From contig DS021200.1 in NCBI GenBank assembly GCA_001735895.1, positions 343,718 to 387,420 on the forward strand: a stretch of DNA of 43,703 bases, written 5' to 3'. This stretch comes from Olavius algarvensis Gamma 3 endosymbiont. GTDB lineage: Bacteria; Pseudomonadota; Gammaproteobacteria; GCA-001735895. Shown in pieces: positions 1-8,070 of the stretch. A program made the position numbers and the translations under genes. Every line of letters starts with the position of its first letter. Position 1 is the first letter of the stretch. Under the pieces are notes generated by a model. The model did not search any database. It worked only from the letters and a program-made list of their open reading frames with translations, and was not told where the DNA came from.

Positions 1-211
1 AAAACAGCAGAACGTGTTTGCCGGCTTGGTTGGCTTCGTCGACATCGTCGGCAATTTCGAGAAAGCTCTGCTTGAACCAGTCCGGCGCCTGGTGCGCGAC
101 CCCGCCGGTAATTCGCCCGCGGGCAGCGGTTTCGGCGGCGTCGACGATGGGCGCAAAGCTTAACGAAACGACCAGCCCGATAATCTGTAGACAGTTTCCG
201 AAACGTCCCAT
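1..211 (-). CDS. Exported thioredoxin-like protein, N-terminal part (runs off window)
   Basis: Minus-strand reading frame of 70 codons from an ATG at 211, open to the window edge. A strong Shine-Dalgarno (GGAGG, 224-220) lies 8 nt upstream and fixes the start. Residues 5-26 form a hydrophobic signal peptide ending near VDAA, so the product is probably periplasmic. The segment PDWFKQSFLEI at 43-53 and the strand AGKHVLLF at 63-70 resemble the start of thioredoxin-fold proteins of the family that reads on into a CPYC active site. That site would lie outside the window, so the redox assignment is inferred. A DsbE- or SoxW-like protein is possible. Confidence 0.6.
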   Translation of the reverse strand, partial: MGRFGNCLQIIGLVVSLSFAPIVDAAETAARGRITGGVAHQAPDWFKQSFLEIADDVDEANQAGKHVLLF

Positions 212-407
212 ATCGCAATCCTCCAAGGCAGTTCGTACCATGCGAATCGACAATATAGTCCACCTGGTCAGGGCTGAACATAGCCCCTTTGGAATAACGG
301 CATGTGGTTGAAAATGCGACACATTTCACAATCCCTCCCGGTCGAACTTTTAGCTGCTAAACTTGCACCACAACAATACAACAATATTCGACTTGCAGTT
401 AATCGCC

Positions 408-794
408 ATGAACTTAGTTGTCACATTGCTTTCGATTCTCACGCTAGGAATGCTGGCCGTGCTGATACTGCAGGTACGCAACCAACGTGTTGTCACCGAA
501 GAGTTGCTGGCCGATAACCGTATTCGCCTCCGCCTGTACCAGGATGCGGACGAATCGACTACCCTCATTTTGAGCCGCACTATCCAGAACATCAGTTCCG
601 GCCACCCCGATCCCAATCTCGAGAGTGACGCATTTACGCTCAAGGTCGTGCGCGAACTGGTCAAACGCAGGATGCCCAAGGACAAATGGCTTGAAATCCA
701 GGCCAATGAGCGGCTGGTGCACGAACTTTACCTGTTGTTGCGCCGCGACACCGAAATTAAAAAAGGCCCGCATGAGGTGCGGGCCAAGGCTTGA
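408..794 (+). CDS. Small membrane-anchored protein of unknown function
   Basis: 128-residue protein. I chose the ATG at 408; a TTG at 363 in the same frame would add 15 polar residues before the membrane segment. Residues 1-22 are a single hydrophobic helix, followed by a charged cytoplasmic part. Residues 23-128 look helical, with two basic stretches (VKRRMPKDKW and RRDTEIKK), and there are no catalytic motifs. I do not recognise the family. It is divergent from the thioredoxin-like gene, with about 200 bp between them. Codon use matches the neighbours, which supports a real gene. The tandem repeat array begins 15 bp after its stop. Confidence 0.55.
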   Translation: MNLVVTLLSILTLGMLAVLILQVRNQRVVTEELLADNRIRLRLYQDADESTTLILSRTIQNISSGHPDPNLESDAFTLKVVRELVKRRMPKDKWLEIQANERLVHELYLLLRRDTEIKKGPHEVRAKA

Positions 795-808
795 GGAGAG
801 CTTTAGAA

Positions 809-898
809 GTCATCCCCGGTACTTCAGTCATCCCCGGTACTTCAGTCATCCCCGGTACTTCAGTCATCCCCGGTACTTCGGTCATCCCCGGTACTTCG
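809..898. repeat. 18-bp tandem repeat, five copies
   Basis: Five head-to-tail copies of GTCATCCCCGGTACTTCA. Copies 1-3 are identical; copies 4 and 5 end in CG instead of CA. A sixth copy starts at 899, but after ten bases it becomes the palindromic REP-like repeat. The unit shares its first ten bases (GTCATCCCCG) with that REP, so the array probably arose by slippage from the REP arm. The 18-bp period keeps reading frames open on both strands (SHPRYF and EVPGMT repeats), but nothing suggests these are translated. Confidence 0.85.
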
Positions 899-960
899 GT
901 CATCCCCGCGCAAGCGGGGATCTTGCAATAACGGCGCATTTCGAGATCCCCGCTTGCGCG
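899..960. repeat. REP/BIME-like inverted repeat pair, second copy split by the IS4 element
   Basis: The first copy (899-922) starts GTCATCCCCGCGCAAGCGGG and has an internal CCCCGC-GCAA-GCGGGG hairpin (904-919). The second copy is inverted (from 944, AGATCCCCGCTTGCGCG) and is interrupted at 960 by the insertion sequence; its last bases GGGGATGAC reappear at 2251-2259. The two copies face each other across about 20 bp, as in bacterial interspersed mosaic elements. Such short palindromes are common extragenic repeats and frequent IS targets. Confidence 0.75.
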
Positions 961-2241
961 CACTGCTGTCCGGAATAAATTAAGTTGGTGTATTTGAAAG
1001 TGTTGCAGTGCCCGGGTTTTACGAATAAAACCATAAGCGACAACTTAATTTCAGGACACTGCAACATGTATACAAATACCCGATTTGGCGAACTTTTGAA
1101 AGTCCTTCCTAAAAATACTTTCAAACGCTGCGTTGAACAGCATCGGAGCGATAAACATAACAAGGGTTTCGACAGCTGGTGGCAGTTAATCAGTCTGATG
1201 TATGCTCAATTGTCCGGTTGTCGGAGCTTGCGCGAGTTGGAGGTGAGCTACAATAGTCATTCCGCGCATCACTATCACCTGGGCTGCGGTCCGATTAAGC
1301 GCTCGACTTTATCGGATGCCAATCGCCAACGAGATGCCGGGGTATTTGAATCATTCTGCCAGCAGCTGATGGGCCGGGCTCATCGGCGAGTACGCAATGA
1401 GATAAATGACTTGCTCTATCTGTTGGACTCGACGCCGATCTGTCTGCGCGGCCGGGGTTATGAGTGGACGCAAGCGCGTAGTATGTCACGCATTCCGGGC
1501 CTGAAGATTCACCTGCTGTATTCCCCCGACAAGCAGTTGCCTTGTGACGCTCGGATCACGGCATCGACCCAGAACGATATTGAGTATGGACGCAATGTTG
1601 AAATCGAGAAGGGCGCTAAGTATGTGTTTGATAAGGGATATTGCGATTACAATTGGTGGCATCAAATCGACCAGGAGGGTGCTTTCTTTGTGACCCGGTT
1701 AAAGCGTAACGCATCATCAGGGTGCTCAAAAGCCGCTCGACCGAAGGAGATATACTGTCGGATGAGGTCATTGAGTTTAAAAACAAATGGCCTGGCGGCG
1801 GCCGGAAAAACAACTACGTCAAACCGTTGCGGCGAATAGTGGTGCATCGAGAGGATCATGTGGACCCGCTGGTACTGGTAACCAACCTGATGGGGGTCCC
1901 GGTTGAAGAAGTTGCAGCGCTGTACAAGCAGCGTTGGGCGATCGAACTCTGGTTCAAGTGGGTCAAGCAGAACCTGAAAATCAAAAAGTTTCTCGGTCAA
2001 AGCGAGAATGCGGTCAAAATCCAGATACTGGTGGCATTGATCACGTATCTCATCGCCGATCTATACCGGCAACTTTGTGGATCGAGACGCGGTTTTTATC
2101 TGTGGCTGGCGGAACTCAAATCGACTCTATTCCAGCGACCCAGACTCGAATTCGAAGTACTTAAACGACGACGAAAATGGAAATCCGATTTCCAAATACA
2201 TCAAGCACAGTTGGCATTATGATTTATTCCGGACAGCAGTG
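961..2241 (+). mobile_element. IS4-family insertion sequence, 1281 bp, complete ends
   Basis: The ends are perfect 20-bp inverted repeats: CACTGCTGTCCGGAATAAAT at 961-980 and its reverse complement at 2222-2241. They are flanked by a perfect 10-bp target duplication, CGCTTGCGCG, at 951-960 and 2242-2251. The duplication lies in the palindromic core of a REP-like repeat. The element carries one transposase gene, which is frameshifted, so it is probably immobile unless helped in trans. Both ends and the duplication are intact, which suggests a fairly recent insertion. Confidence 0.92.
1066..2222 (+). pseudogene. IS4-family transposase, frameshifted
   Basis: The first part reads in one frame from ATG 1066 and is open to 1839. 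The second part continues in the -1 frame, from about 1715 to the stop at 2220-2222 inside the right inverted repeat. The N-terminal part resembles DUF4372 (LLKVLPKNTFKRCVEQHR). The DDE residues are split across the break: LLDSTP and YVFDKGY before it; the IS4 signature Y-x2-R-x3-E-x6-K in YKQRWAIELWFKWVK after it. The break lies around 1710-1722, where AACGCATCATCAGG appears to have lost or gained a base. No heptameric slippery site is visible there, so I treat it as a mutation rather than programmed frameshifting. Confidence 0.85.
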
Positions 2242-2256
2242 CGCTTGCGCGGGGAT

Positions 2257-2299
2257 GACAATCGGAGGCAAACCTGGTTCAGGTTTGCCTCCGATTGTC
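2257..2299. repeat. Perfect 43-bp palindrome at the 3' end of mrp
   Basis: A 20-bp perfect stem (GACAATCGGAGGCAAACCTG at 2257-2276 with its reverse complement at 2280-2299) closes on a 3-nt loop, GTT. It overlaps the stop codon of mrp on the minus strand and sits 5 bp from the duplicated target of the IS4 element. It could stabilise or end the mrp transcript. No U-tract follows on either strand, so it is not a standard intrinsic terminator. Confidence 0.75.
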
Positions 2300-3386
2300 A
2301 ATTGTTCTGGATTACGATGTTGGGGAAAGCCGCCGAATGATCGCGCGCCTTGGTGGCAAGTTTGGCTGCCGTCTTGCGGGCGATGCCGCGATAGATCGTG
2401 CTGATTTGGCTATCCTGCATCGCCGCCACGGTTGGGTTTCCGCTATCCGCCTGCTCGCGGATGCGGATATCGAGCGGCAGCGCGCCCAGCAAATCGACGC
2501 CGTGCTCCTGCGACATGCGCTCACCGCCGCCGGCGCCGAATATATGCTCGCTATGACCACACTGGCTGCAGATATGAATGCTCATATTCTCGATAATTCC
2601 GAGCACCGGCACTTCCACTTTTTCAAACATTTTCAATCCCTTGCGCGCATCCAACAAGGCGATGTCCTGGGGCGTGGTCACGATGACCGCACCGCTGACC
2701 GGGATGCGCTGCGCCAGGGTTAACTGGGTATCGCCGGTGCCGGGAGGTAAGTCGATGATCAGATAATCGATGCCGCTCCAGCGGGTATCGTTTAGCAGTT
2801 GCTCGAGCGCCTGGGTCACCATCGGCCCACGCCAGATCATCGGTGTATCTTCTTCCACCAGGTAGCCGATGGACATGGATTGAACACCGTGTCCGATCAT
2901 CGGTTCGAGGCTCTTGCCGTCGGCCGACTCGGGCTGGCCCTGGCAACCGAGCATGCGCGGAATACTAGGTCCGTAAATATCGGCGTCGAGAATGCCCACC
3001 GTAGCGCCCTCGGCCTGTAACGCCAGCGCCAGATTGACGGCCGTGGTGGATTTGCCGACGCCACCCTTACCGGAGGCGACGGCGATTATATTCTTGATCC
3101 CTTCCAGCGGTTTCAGGTTTTGCTGGACCGCGTGCGACTTGACCTGGCTGCTAATTCCGACTTCGACCTGACCAATTCCCTCCAAACTCGCCAGCGATGT
3201 CTTGATCTCCTGTGCCAACTCATCGAAAAAACCGGCGGCCGGGTAGCCCAGCTGCACTTCGATTTTCCAGTTATCGCCATCCCGCTCGATCGACTTGATC
3301 GCCTTGCTCGCGATCAGGTCGGTTTCCATATACGGATCCTGAATTTCACCCAGTCTGGTTTCAATCTGTGATTTATCTATCGCCAT
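2298..3386 (-). CDS. apbC: Mrp/ApbC iron-sulfur cluster carrier ATPase
   Basis: 362-residue cytoplasmic P-loop ATPase of the Mrp/NBP35 family, which binds and hands over Fe-S clusters to target apoproteins. Residues 1-90 are the MIP18/DUF59-like domain. The deviant Walker A GKGGVGKST lies at 106-114, LDADIYGPSIPRM is the switch segment, and a CSQC motif in the C-terminal third is the cluster-binding pair expected in this family. Length fits E. coli Mrp (369). It is divergent from metG, the same arrangement as in enterobacteria. No clear Shine-Dalgarno precedes the ATG at 3386. The 3' end overlaps the long palindrome at 2257-2299. Confidence 0.95.
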   Translation of the reverse strand: MAIDKSQIETRLGEIQDPYMETDLIASKAIKSIERDGDNWKIEVQLGYPAAGFFDELAQEIKTSLASLEGIGQVEVGISSQVKSHAVQQNLKPLEGIKNIIAVASGKGGVGKSTTAVNLALALQAEGATVGILDADIYGPSIPRMLGCQGQPESADGKSLEPMIGHGVQSMSIGYLVEEDTPMIWRGPMVTQALEQLLNDTRWSGIDYLIIDLPPGTGDTQLTLAQRIPVSGAVIVTTPQDIALLDARKGLKMFEKVEVPVLGIIENMSIHICSQCGHSEHIFGAGGGERMSQEHGVDLLGALPLDIRIREQADSGNPTVAAMQDSQISTIYRGIARKTAAKLATKARDHSAAFPNIVIQNN

Positions 3387-3475
3387 CGTAATTCAATCGG
3401 TTCGGGCATGCGCCAAGAGCGCGCATTTTACCCGAGCCGGACATTAAATATCACTTAGTTTTTGTATGAATGTTC

Positions 3476-3499
3476 TATACAGGGTCTGGCCCAGACCCT
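3476..3499 (+). promoter_or_regulatory. Possible metG leader: -10-like TATACA followed by a palindrome
   Basis: TATACA at 3476-3481 runs into a 19-bp palindrome, AGGGTCTGGCCCAGACCCT (3481-3499), about 35 bp before the metG start. No good -35 box is seen at standard spacing. The palindrome would form a 9-bp stem in the 5' leader or could be a protein site. This is a weak call based on position and symmetry. Confidence 0.3.
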
Positions 3500-3533
3500 A
3501 AAATAACCTGCTTTTAGCAGCCAAACCCGTTTA

Positions 3534-5567
3534 ATGAGCTCCGAATCCCGCGAGATTGTCGTTACCAGCGCTTTGCCCTACGCCAATGGTCCGATCCATA
3601 TCGGTCATATGCTCGAATATGTACAAACCGACATCTGGGCGCGCTTTCAAAAATTACGCGGCCACGACTGTATTTACGTTTGTGCCGATGACGCGCACGG
3701 CACCCCGATCATGCTGCGCGCGCAGGCCGAGGGGGTCACTCCGGAGCAACTGATCGAACGCATGCACCAGGAGCACCTGCGGGATTTTTCCGACTTCGGG
3801 GTCGCTTTCGATAACTACTACAGTACCCATTCGGAAGAGAACCGTTTCTTCTCCGAATACATTTATACCCAACTGCGCGAGGCCGGGCATATTCGCAGAC
3901 GCGTGATTTCACAGGCCTACGATCCGAAGGCGGAAATGTTCCTGCCGGATCGATTCATCAAGGGTGATTGCCCCAACTGCGGCTCCGGCGGCCAATACGG
4001 AGACAATTGCGAAAATTGCGGCGCTACCTACGCCTCCACCGATCTCAAGAACCCGGTATCGGTTGTCAGCGGCGAAACGCCGATCGAGAAGGATTCGGAA
4101 CAGTATTTTTTCAAGCTGGAAGACTTCGAAGACATGCTCAAAGCCTGGTTTGCCGCGGGCCACGTGCAAACCGAGATTGCCAACAAGATGAACGAGTGGC
4201 TCGACGAAGGCTTGCTGGACTGGGACATTTCGCGCAACGCACCCTACTGGGGTTTCGAAATTCCCGATGCGCCCGGCAAGTATTTTTACGTATGGCTGGA
4301 CGCGCCCATCGGCTACATGGCCAGTTTCAAGAACTGGTGCGAAACCACCGGCCACGATTTCGACCATTACTGGAATAGGGACAGCGAGACCGAATTGGTT
4401 CAATTCGTCGGCAAGGACATCGCGCGCTTCCACACCATGTTCTGGCCCGCAATGCTGCATGGCGCCGGTTTTCGCAAACCAAGCGCGGTGCACTGCCACG
4501 GCTTCCTCACCGTCGACGGGCAAAAGATGTCGAAATCACGCGGCACCTTCATCATGGCGCGCACCTATCTCGAACACTTGAACCCCGAGTACCTGCGTTA
4601 TTATTTCGCCGCCAAACTGGGCCCCGGAATCGACGACATCGATTTGAACCTCGAGGATTTTACCACCCGGGTCAATTCCGACCTGGTAGGCAAACTGGTG
4701 AATATCGCGAGCCGTTGTGCGGGTTTCATCAATAAACGTTTCGACGGCAAGCTCGCCCCGAGGCTGTCGAACGAAACACTGAATCAACAGTATCTCGAGG
4801 CCGCCGACGCGATCGCGGATTACTACGAAAATCGGGAATTCGGCAAGGCCATGCGCGACATCATGGCGCTGGCGGACAAGGCCAACCAGTACATCGATGA
4901 AAAGCAGCCCTGGGTTACGATCAAGGACGAGTCGCGCCGGCAAGAAGTACAGGAAGTCTGCAGCGCAGGTCTGAACCGTTTTCGCCAGCTGGTAATATTG
5001 CTGAAACCCGTGTTGCCGCAACTGGCGCAGCAGGCCGAAGCGTTTCTCAAGGTCGAAGATTTGAAGTGGGCCGACCTCGGCGATAACCTGCTCGACCACG
5101 CGATCAACCGCTTCCAGCCCTTGATGACCCGCATCGAACCGGTGTTTATCGAGCGCGTAATCGAAGCCACCAAAAAAGATCTCGCCAGCGAACAAAAAAT
5201 TCAACAGGGTCAAAGCGACTCGCCGCATGAAGCGATCGCAGCGGAGATCAATTACGACGACTTTGCCAAACTCGATTTTCGTGTCGCCAGAATCGTCGGC
5301 GCAAAGCGCGTCGAAAAGTCCGACAAGCTATTGCAATTGACGCTCGATATCGGCAGCGAAACCCGCAACGTGTTTGCCGGTATTGCCGGCGCCTACCAGC
5401 CGGAAGAGTTGGAAGGCAAGCTGACCGTCATGATAGCCAACCTGGCGCCGCGAAAAATGCGTTTCGGGGTTTCCGAGGGTATGGTACTGGCAGCCGGCGG
5501 CGGCGACACCGAGCTTTATATTCTCAATCCCGATGCGGGCGCCAAACCGGGAATGCGAGTCAGTTGA
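3534..5567 (+). CDS. metG: Methionyl-tRNA synthetase
   Basis: 677 residues, the same length as the E. coli enzyme. It charges tRNA-Met with methionine using ATP. The class I signatures are HIGH at 22-25 in GPIHIGHM and KMSKS at about 331-335 in [11 protein letters not shown]. The zinc knuckle cysteines CPNC and CENC lie at about 146-162. From about residue 575 the C-terminus is the OB-fold tRNA-binding and dimerisation domain ([24 protein letters not shown]). The start ATG lacks an obvious Shine-Dalgarno. It is divergent from mrp and monocistronic, or reads weakly into the protease gene 24 bp downstream. Confidence 0.98.
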   Translation: MSSESREIVVTSALPYANGPIHIGHMLEYVQTDIWARFQKLRGHDCIYVCADDAHGTPIMLRAQAEGVTPEQLIERMHQEHLRDFSDFGVAFDNYYSTHSEENRFFSEYIYTQLREAGHIRRRVISQAYDPKAEMFLPDRFIKGDCPNCGSGGQYGDNCENCGATYASTDLKNPVSVVSGETPIEKDSEQYFFKLEDFEDMLKAWFAAGHVQTEIANKMNEWLDEGLLDWDISRNAPYWGFEIPDAPGKYFYVWLDAPIGYMASFKNWCETTGHDFDHYWNRDSETELVQFVGKDIARFHTMFWPAMLHGAGFRKPSAVHCHGFLTVDGQKMSKSRGTFIMARTYLEHLNPEYLRYYFAAKLGPGIDDIDLNLEDFTTRVNSDLVGKLVNIASRCAGFINKRFDGKLAPRLSNETLNQQYLEAADAIADYYENREFGKAMRDIMALADKANQYIDEKQPWVTIKDESRRQEVQEVCSAGLNRFRQLVILLKPVLPQLAQQAEAFLKVEDLKWADLGDNLLDHAINRFQPLMTRIEPVFIERVIEATKKDLASEQKIQQGQSDSPHEAIAAEINYDDFAKLDFRVARIVGAKRVEKSDKLLQLTLDIGSETRNVFAGIAGAYQPEELEGKLTVMIANLAPRKMRFGVSEGMVLAAGGGDTELYILNPDAGAKPGMRVS

Positions 5568-5591
5568 GGACCAACGCTGGGCATCCGCATA

Positions 5592-6872
5592 GTGATAACA
5601 GGCTCTAGCTTGCTTTTCCGTATTTTAGTCGCGGGCCTGTTATTGGCGGCTGCCGCAAGCTCGCCCGCCGGCGCGCTCGATTCCAAAAAAATATACCAAC
5701 TCAACCAGGACCGCGTGTTTCAGATTCGCGTGCTCAACCGTGAAACCGGCAAGAAATCCAGTATCGGTTCGGGTTTCATCGTCGGCGACGGCAAGCAGAT
5801 TGCGACCAATTACCATGTCATCGGCCAGGTTATTCTCGAGCCCGATGTGTTTTACATTTCCTATATCGGCAAAGACGGGCGCGAAGGCGAACTCAAATTG
5901 CTCGGCCTCGACGTCGCGCGCGATCTGGCTTTGCTCGGTGCAGACAATGTCGTCGGCGAACCGATCAAAACCAGCCCCCTACCCCCGCGCGGGGCGCCGA
6001 TATTTGCGATGGGTAACCCGCTGGATCTGGGGCTTAGTATCGCGGTCGGCACCAACGGCGGCATTTTGAATCAAACCGACGATAGCCGCATTCTTTTCTC
6101 GGGCAGCCTCAATCCGGGCATGAGCGGCGGACCGACATTTAACGACCGGGGAGAAGCAATCGGCATCAATGTAGCCACCGCGCGCAACGACATCAGTTTT
6201 ATCGTGCCGTCACGTTTTCTGACTGAATTGATCGACCTGTCCGCCGACGATGGATTCGAATCGGCAGATGACCTCAAACTCGAGGTCGCGCGCCAGGTAC
6301 TCGCCTATGAAAATAACTACATTGAGCAGCTACTGGCCGGGGAATGGCCGGAACTCGATTTGCGCCAGTTCAGCCTGCCGGGGGTGATTTCGCCGACCGT
6401 GCGCTGCTGGGACAACAGCGCCAAACTCGGCGCCATCGCGCGTTACAAACGCTATCAGATACGCTGTGCCAATAAAAACCACGTGTATCTCGATGCCGAC
6501 AACAGATTCGTCGGCGACCTGATTTACGAATACTTCTGGCTAGAATCCGAAGAACTGAACTCAATCCAGTTTTACAACCTGTATGAAAATCTGAACAAGG
6601 ATCAGATCGACTCCAAATTGGGCCGGGATATCGTCAGCAATTACAATTGCGAAACCTGGTTCGTCCAGGTATCGGGGCAGGAACTGAAATCCAATCTCTG
6701 CCGACGCGAATACGTCGAATACCCGGGTATGAGCGATGTGCTTTTTACCGCCGCGCTAACGGGTCATAAAAACAAGGGATTTTTTGTGACTCTGATCATG
6801 AGCGGGGTTGAATTCACGTCAAGCTTGCCGCTGATTAGAAAGTTTCTGGAGCATACCGAATGGCGCCCCTGA
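5592..6872 (+). CDS. Exported trypsin-like serine protease (S1C type)
   Basis: 426 residues from GTG 5592; a TTG at 5610 in the same frame is an alternative, and no ATG fits. Residues 8-29 form a signal peptide (LLFRILVAGLLLAAAASSPAGA), so the enzyme is exported. The catalytic triad of the DegP/HtrA-like fold is visible: H75 in NYHVIG, D111 in VARDLALLG and S178 in NPGMSGGP. No PDZ domain follows. Residues 230-426 are an unrecognised C-terminal domain with four cysteines. The stop overlaps the start of the FHA gene by 13 bp, implying translational coupling and a shared function. Substrate is unknown. Confidence 0.85.
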   Translation: MITGSSLLFRILVAGLLLAAAASSPAGALDSKKIYQLNQDRVFQIRVLNRETGKKSSIGSGFIVGDGKQIATNYHVIGQVILEPDVFYISYIGKDGREGELKLLGLDVARDLALLGADNVVGEPIKTSPLPPRGAPIFAMGNPLDLGLSIAVGTNGGILNQTDDSRILFSGSLNPGMSGGPTFNDRGEAIGINVATARNDISFIVPSRFLTELIDLSADDGFESADDLKLEVARQVLAYENNYIEQLLAGEWPELDLRQFSLPGVISPTVRCWDNSAKLGAIARYKRYQIRCANKNHVYLDADNRFVGDLIYEYFWLESEELNSIQFYNLYENLNKDQIDSKLGRDIVSNYNCETWFVQVSGQELKSNLCRREYVEYPGMSDVLFTAALTGHKNKGFFVTLIMSGVEFTSSLPLIRKFLEHTEWRP

Positions 6873-7816
6873 TACTCGAGATCATGACCCGCAGTCTGCA
6901 TCGATACCTGCCGATCGAAAACGAAGTCACCACCATCGGGCGCGCCCTGGACAACGACATCATACTCTCCGATCCGACGGTGGCGCCCCACCATTTGAAA
7001 ATCATCCGCTATGGTGACAGCTCGGTGGAAATCGTCAACTTGACCGACGTCAATCCGACCCGAATCAACCGGTACCGGCAGACATCGCTGGTAACCGAAC
7101 AATTTCCCGTCAATCTCGAAATCGGTCGTGTACATGCGCAGCTGTTACCGCACGACTACAATGTGGCGACGACCCGACCGCTGGCCGGCGGCGATCGTCC
7201 CGGTCATTTGTTCGGGCATATCTCCTGGGCGGTAGTTTTGGTGCTGGCCTGCCTGGTCATCGGTGGTCTCGAGTTTTACCTCAATTCCTATAACAGCATC
7301 AAATGGAGCGATTTATTCAAATATGTACTGCGCGAGACCGTGCTGACTATCGGCGCCTTTGTACTAGCGCTGTCGATCCTCGAACGCTTGCTGGTTAATC
7401 GCTGGGAAATCAAGCAATTGGTTACGTCGATATCGCTGATGTACCTGTTTTACTTTTTTTCGGCGGGTTGCGCTGACCTGTTGAATTACTTATTTACGGC
7501 CAGCTGGCCGGCCACTCTGTTCCGTTTCGGCTGGTACCTGGCGATTGTCCCCTGCGCCATTGCGCTCTATCTGATCCACATATCGCACCTGAAAAAAAGC
7601 CGCAGTATTGTTCTCGCGGTTCTGATCGCGAGCCCGATCGCGCTACCCTCGATTCTGCAAAGCCCGGAACTGAAAACGCTGCTAGACGATTTCAGTCCGA
7701 CGGCCAGATACCAAAACAGCCTTAGTTCGAAGAATTGGCATCTGCGGGAAAGCATCAGCATCGAATCCTTCATCGGACAAGCGCAAAATCTCGAACCGGG
7801 CGAGTACGCCGACTGA
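6860..7816 (+). CDS. FHA-domain membrane protein
   Basis: 318 residues, starting at an ATG inside the end of the protease gene. Residues 5-95 are a forkhead-associated domain: IGRALDNDIILSDPTV carries the conserved G27-R28 and the D-P turn. The usual phosphothreonine-contacting Ser of SRxH is Ala42 (VAPHH), although H45 is kept. Residues 120-275 hold about five hydrophobic helices, so the FHA domain is probably cytoplasmic and tethered to the inner membrane. No kinase or phosphatase lies nearby. A role in signalling to or anchoring of the exported protease is inferred from gene overlap only. Confidence 0.75.
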   Translation: MAPLILEIMTRSLHRYLPIENEVTTIGRALDNDIILSDPTVAPHHLKIIRYGDSSVEIVNLTDVNPTRINRYRQTSLVTEQFPVNLEIGRVHAQLLPHDYNVATTRPLAGGDRPGHLFGHISWAVVLVLACLVIGGLEFYLNSYNSIKWSDLFKYVLRETVLTIGAFVLALSILERLLVNRWEIKQLVTSISLMYLFYFFSAGCADLLNYLFTASWPATLFRFGWYLAIVPCAIALYLIHISHLKKSRSIVLAVLIASPIALPSILQSPELKTLLDDFSPTARYQNSLSSKNWHLRESISIESFIGQAQNLEPGEYAD

Positions 7817-7843
7817 AACAACCCGACACGGCGTCCGGGCCTA

Positions 7844-8004
7844 TTTAAGGAAGCTCTGCATAAGTCATCCTGACTTAGCAGAGCACGACAAACACAAAAT
7901 GCGATTTTGTGTTTGTCTTCATTTTTCAATCACTTACGTGATTAAAAAATGGCGGCACATCCTTGTGCCGCAGGAACCCCTGCATTTTGCTGAGGTTCCT
8001 TAAA
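7844..8004. repeat. 161-bp element of five consecutive hairpins with terminal inverted repeats (MITE-like)
   Basis: The ends are a perfect 9-bp inverted repeat: TTTAAGGAA (7844-7852) and TTCCTTAAA (7996-8004). Inside lie five stems: 7853-7884 (GCTCTGC plus TAAGTCA, one bulge, loop TCC); 7887-7917 (perfect 14 bp, GACAAACACAAAAT, loop GCG); 7921-7950 (12 bp with one mismatch, loop TTAC); 7952-7971 (GCGGCACA, loop TCCT); and 7972-8000 (AGGAACC, 15-nt loop). It fills the space between the FHA gene and rsxA. The architecture fits a miniature transposable element or a structured repeat; it might also stop read-through transcription. Confidence 0.65.
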
Positions 8005-8057
8005 GTTTTAATTAAAGACCTCTGGGTTTTTCAGTATTTTTAACCGGGGTCAGGCCT

Positions 8058-8063
8058 TATAAT
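8058..8063 (+). promoter_or_regulatory. Candidate -10 box of the rsx operon
   Basis: A consensus TATAAT ends 7 bp before the rsxA start codon, placing a +1 at or next to the A of ATG 8071. The DNA between box and ATG is CGCGCGC, with no Shine-Dalgarno, so a leaderless mRNA is possible. The -35 region is weak (TATTTT at a 17-bp spacing). Confidence 0.45.
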
Positions 8064-8070
8064 CGCGCGC

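Noticed and set aside
809-898. CRISPR-like array
   Set aside because: Units follow each other directly with no spacers, and no cas genes are present.
757-978. Open frames with SHPRYF and EVPGMT repeats on both strands
   Set aside because: They arise from the 18-bp period of the tandem repeat and have no ribosome site or conserved family.
2257-2299. Classical rho-independent terminator for mrp
   Set aside because: No U-tract follows the stem on either strand; kept only as a palindrome.
3909-4523. Minus-strand ORF inside metG
   Set aside because: Shadow frame produced by the codon bias of metG.
4536-5228. Long minus-strand ORF inside metG
   Set aside because: It is antisense to a fully conserved enzyme and its protein lacks any recognisable motif.
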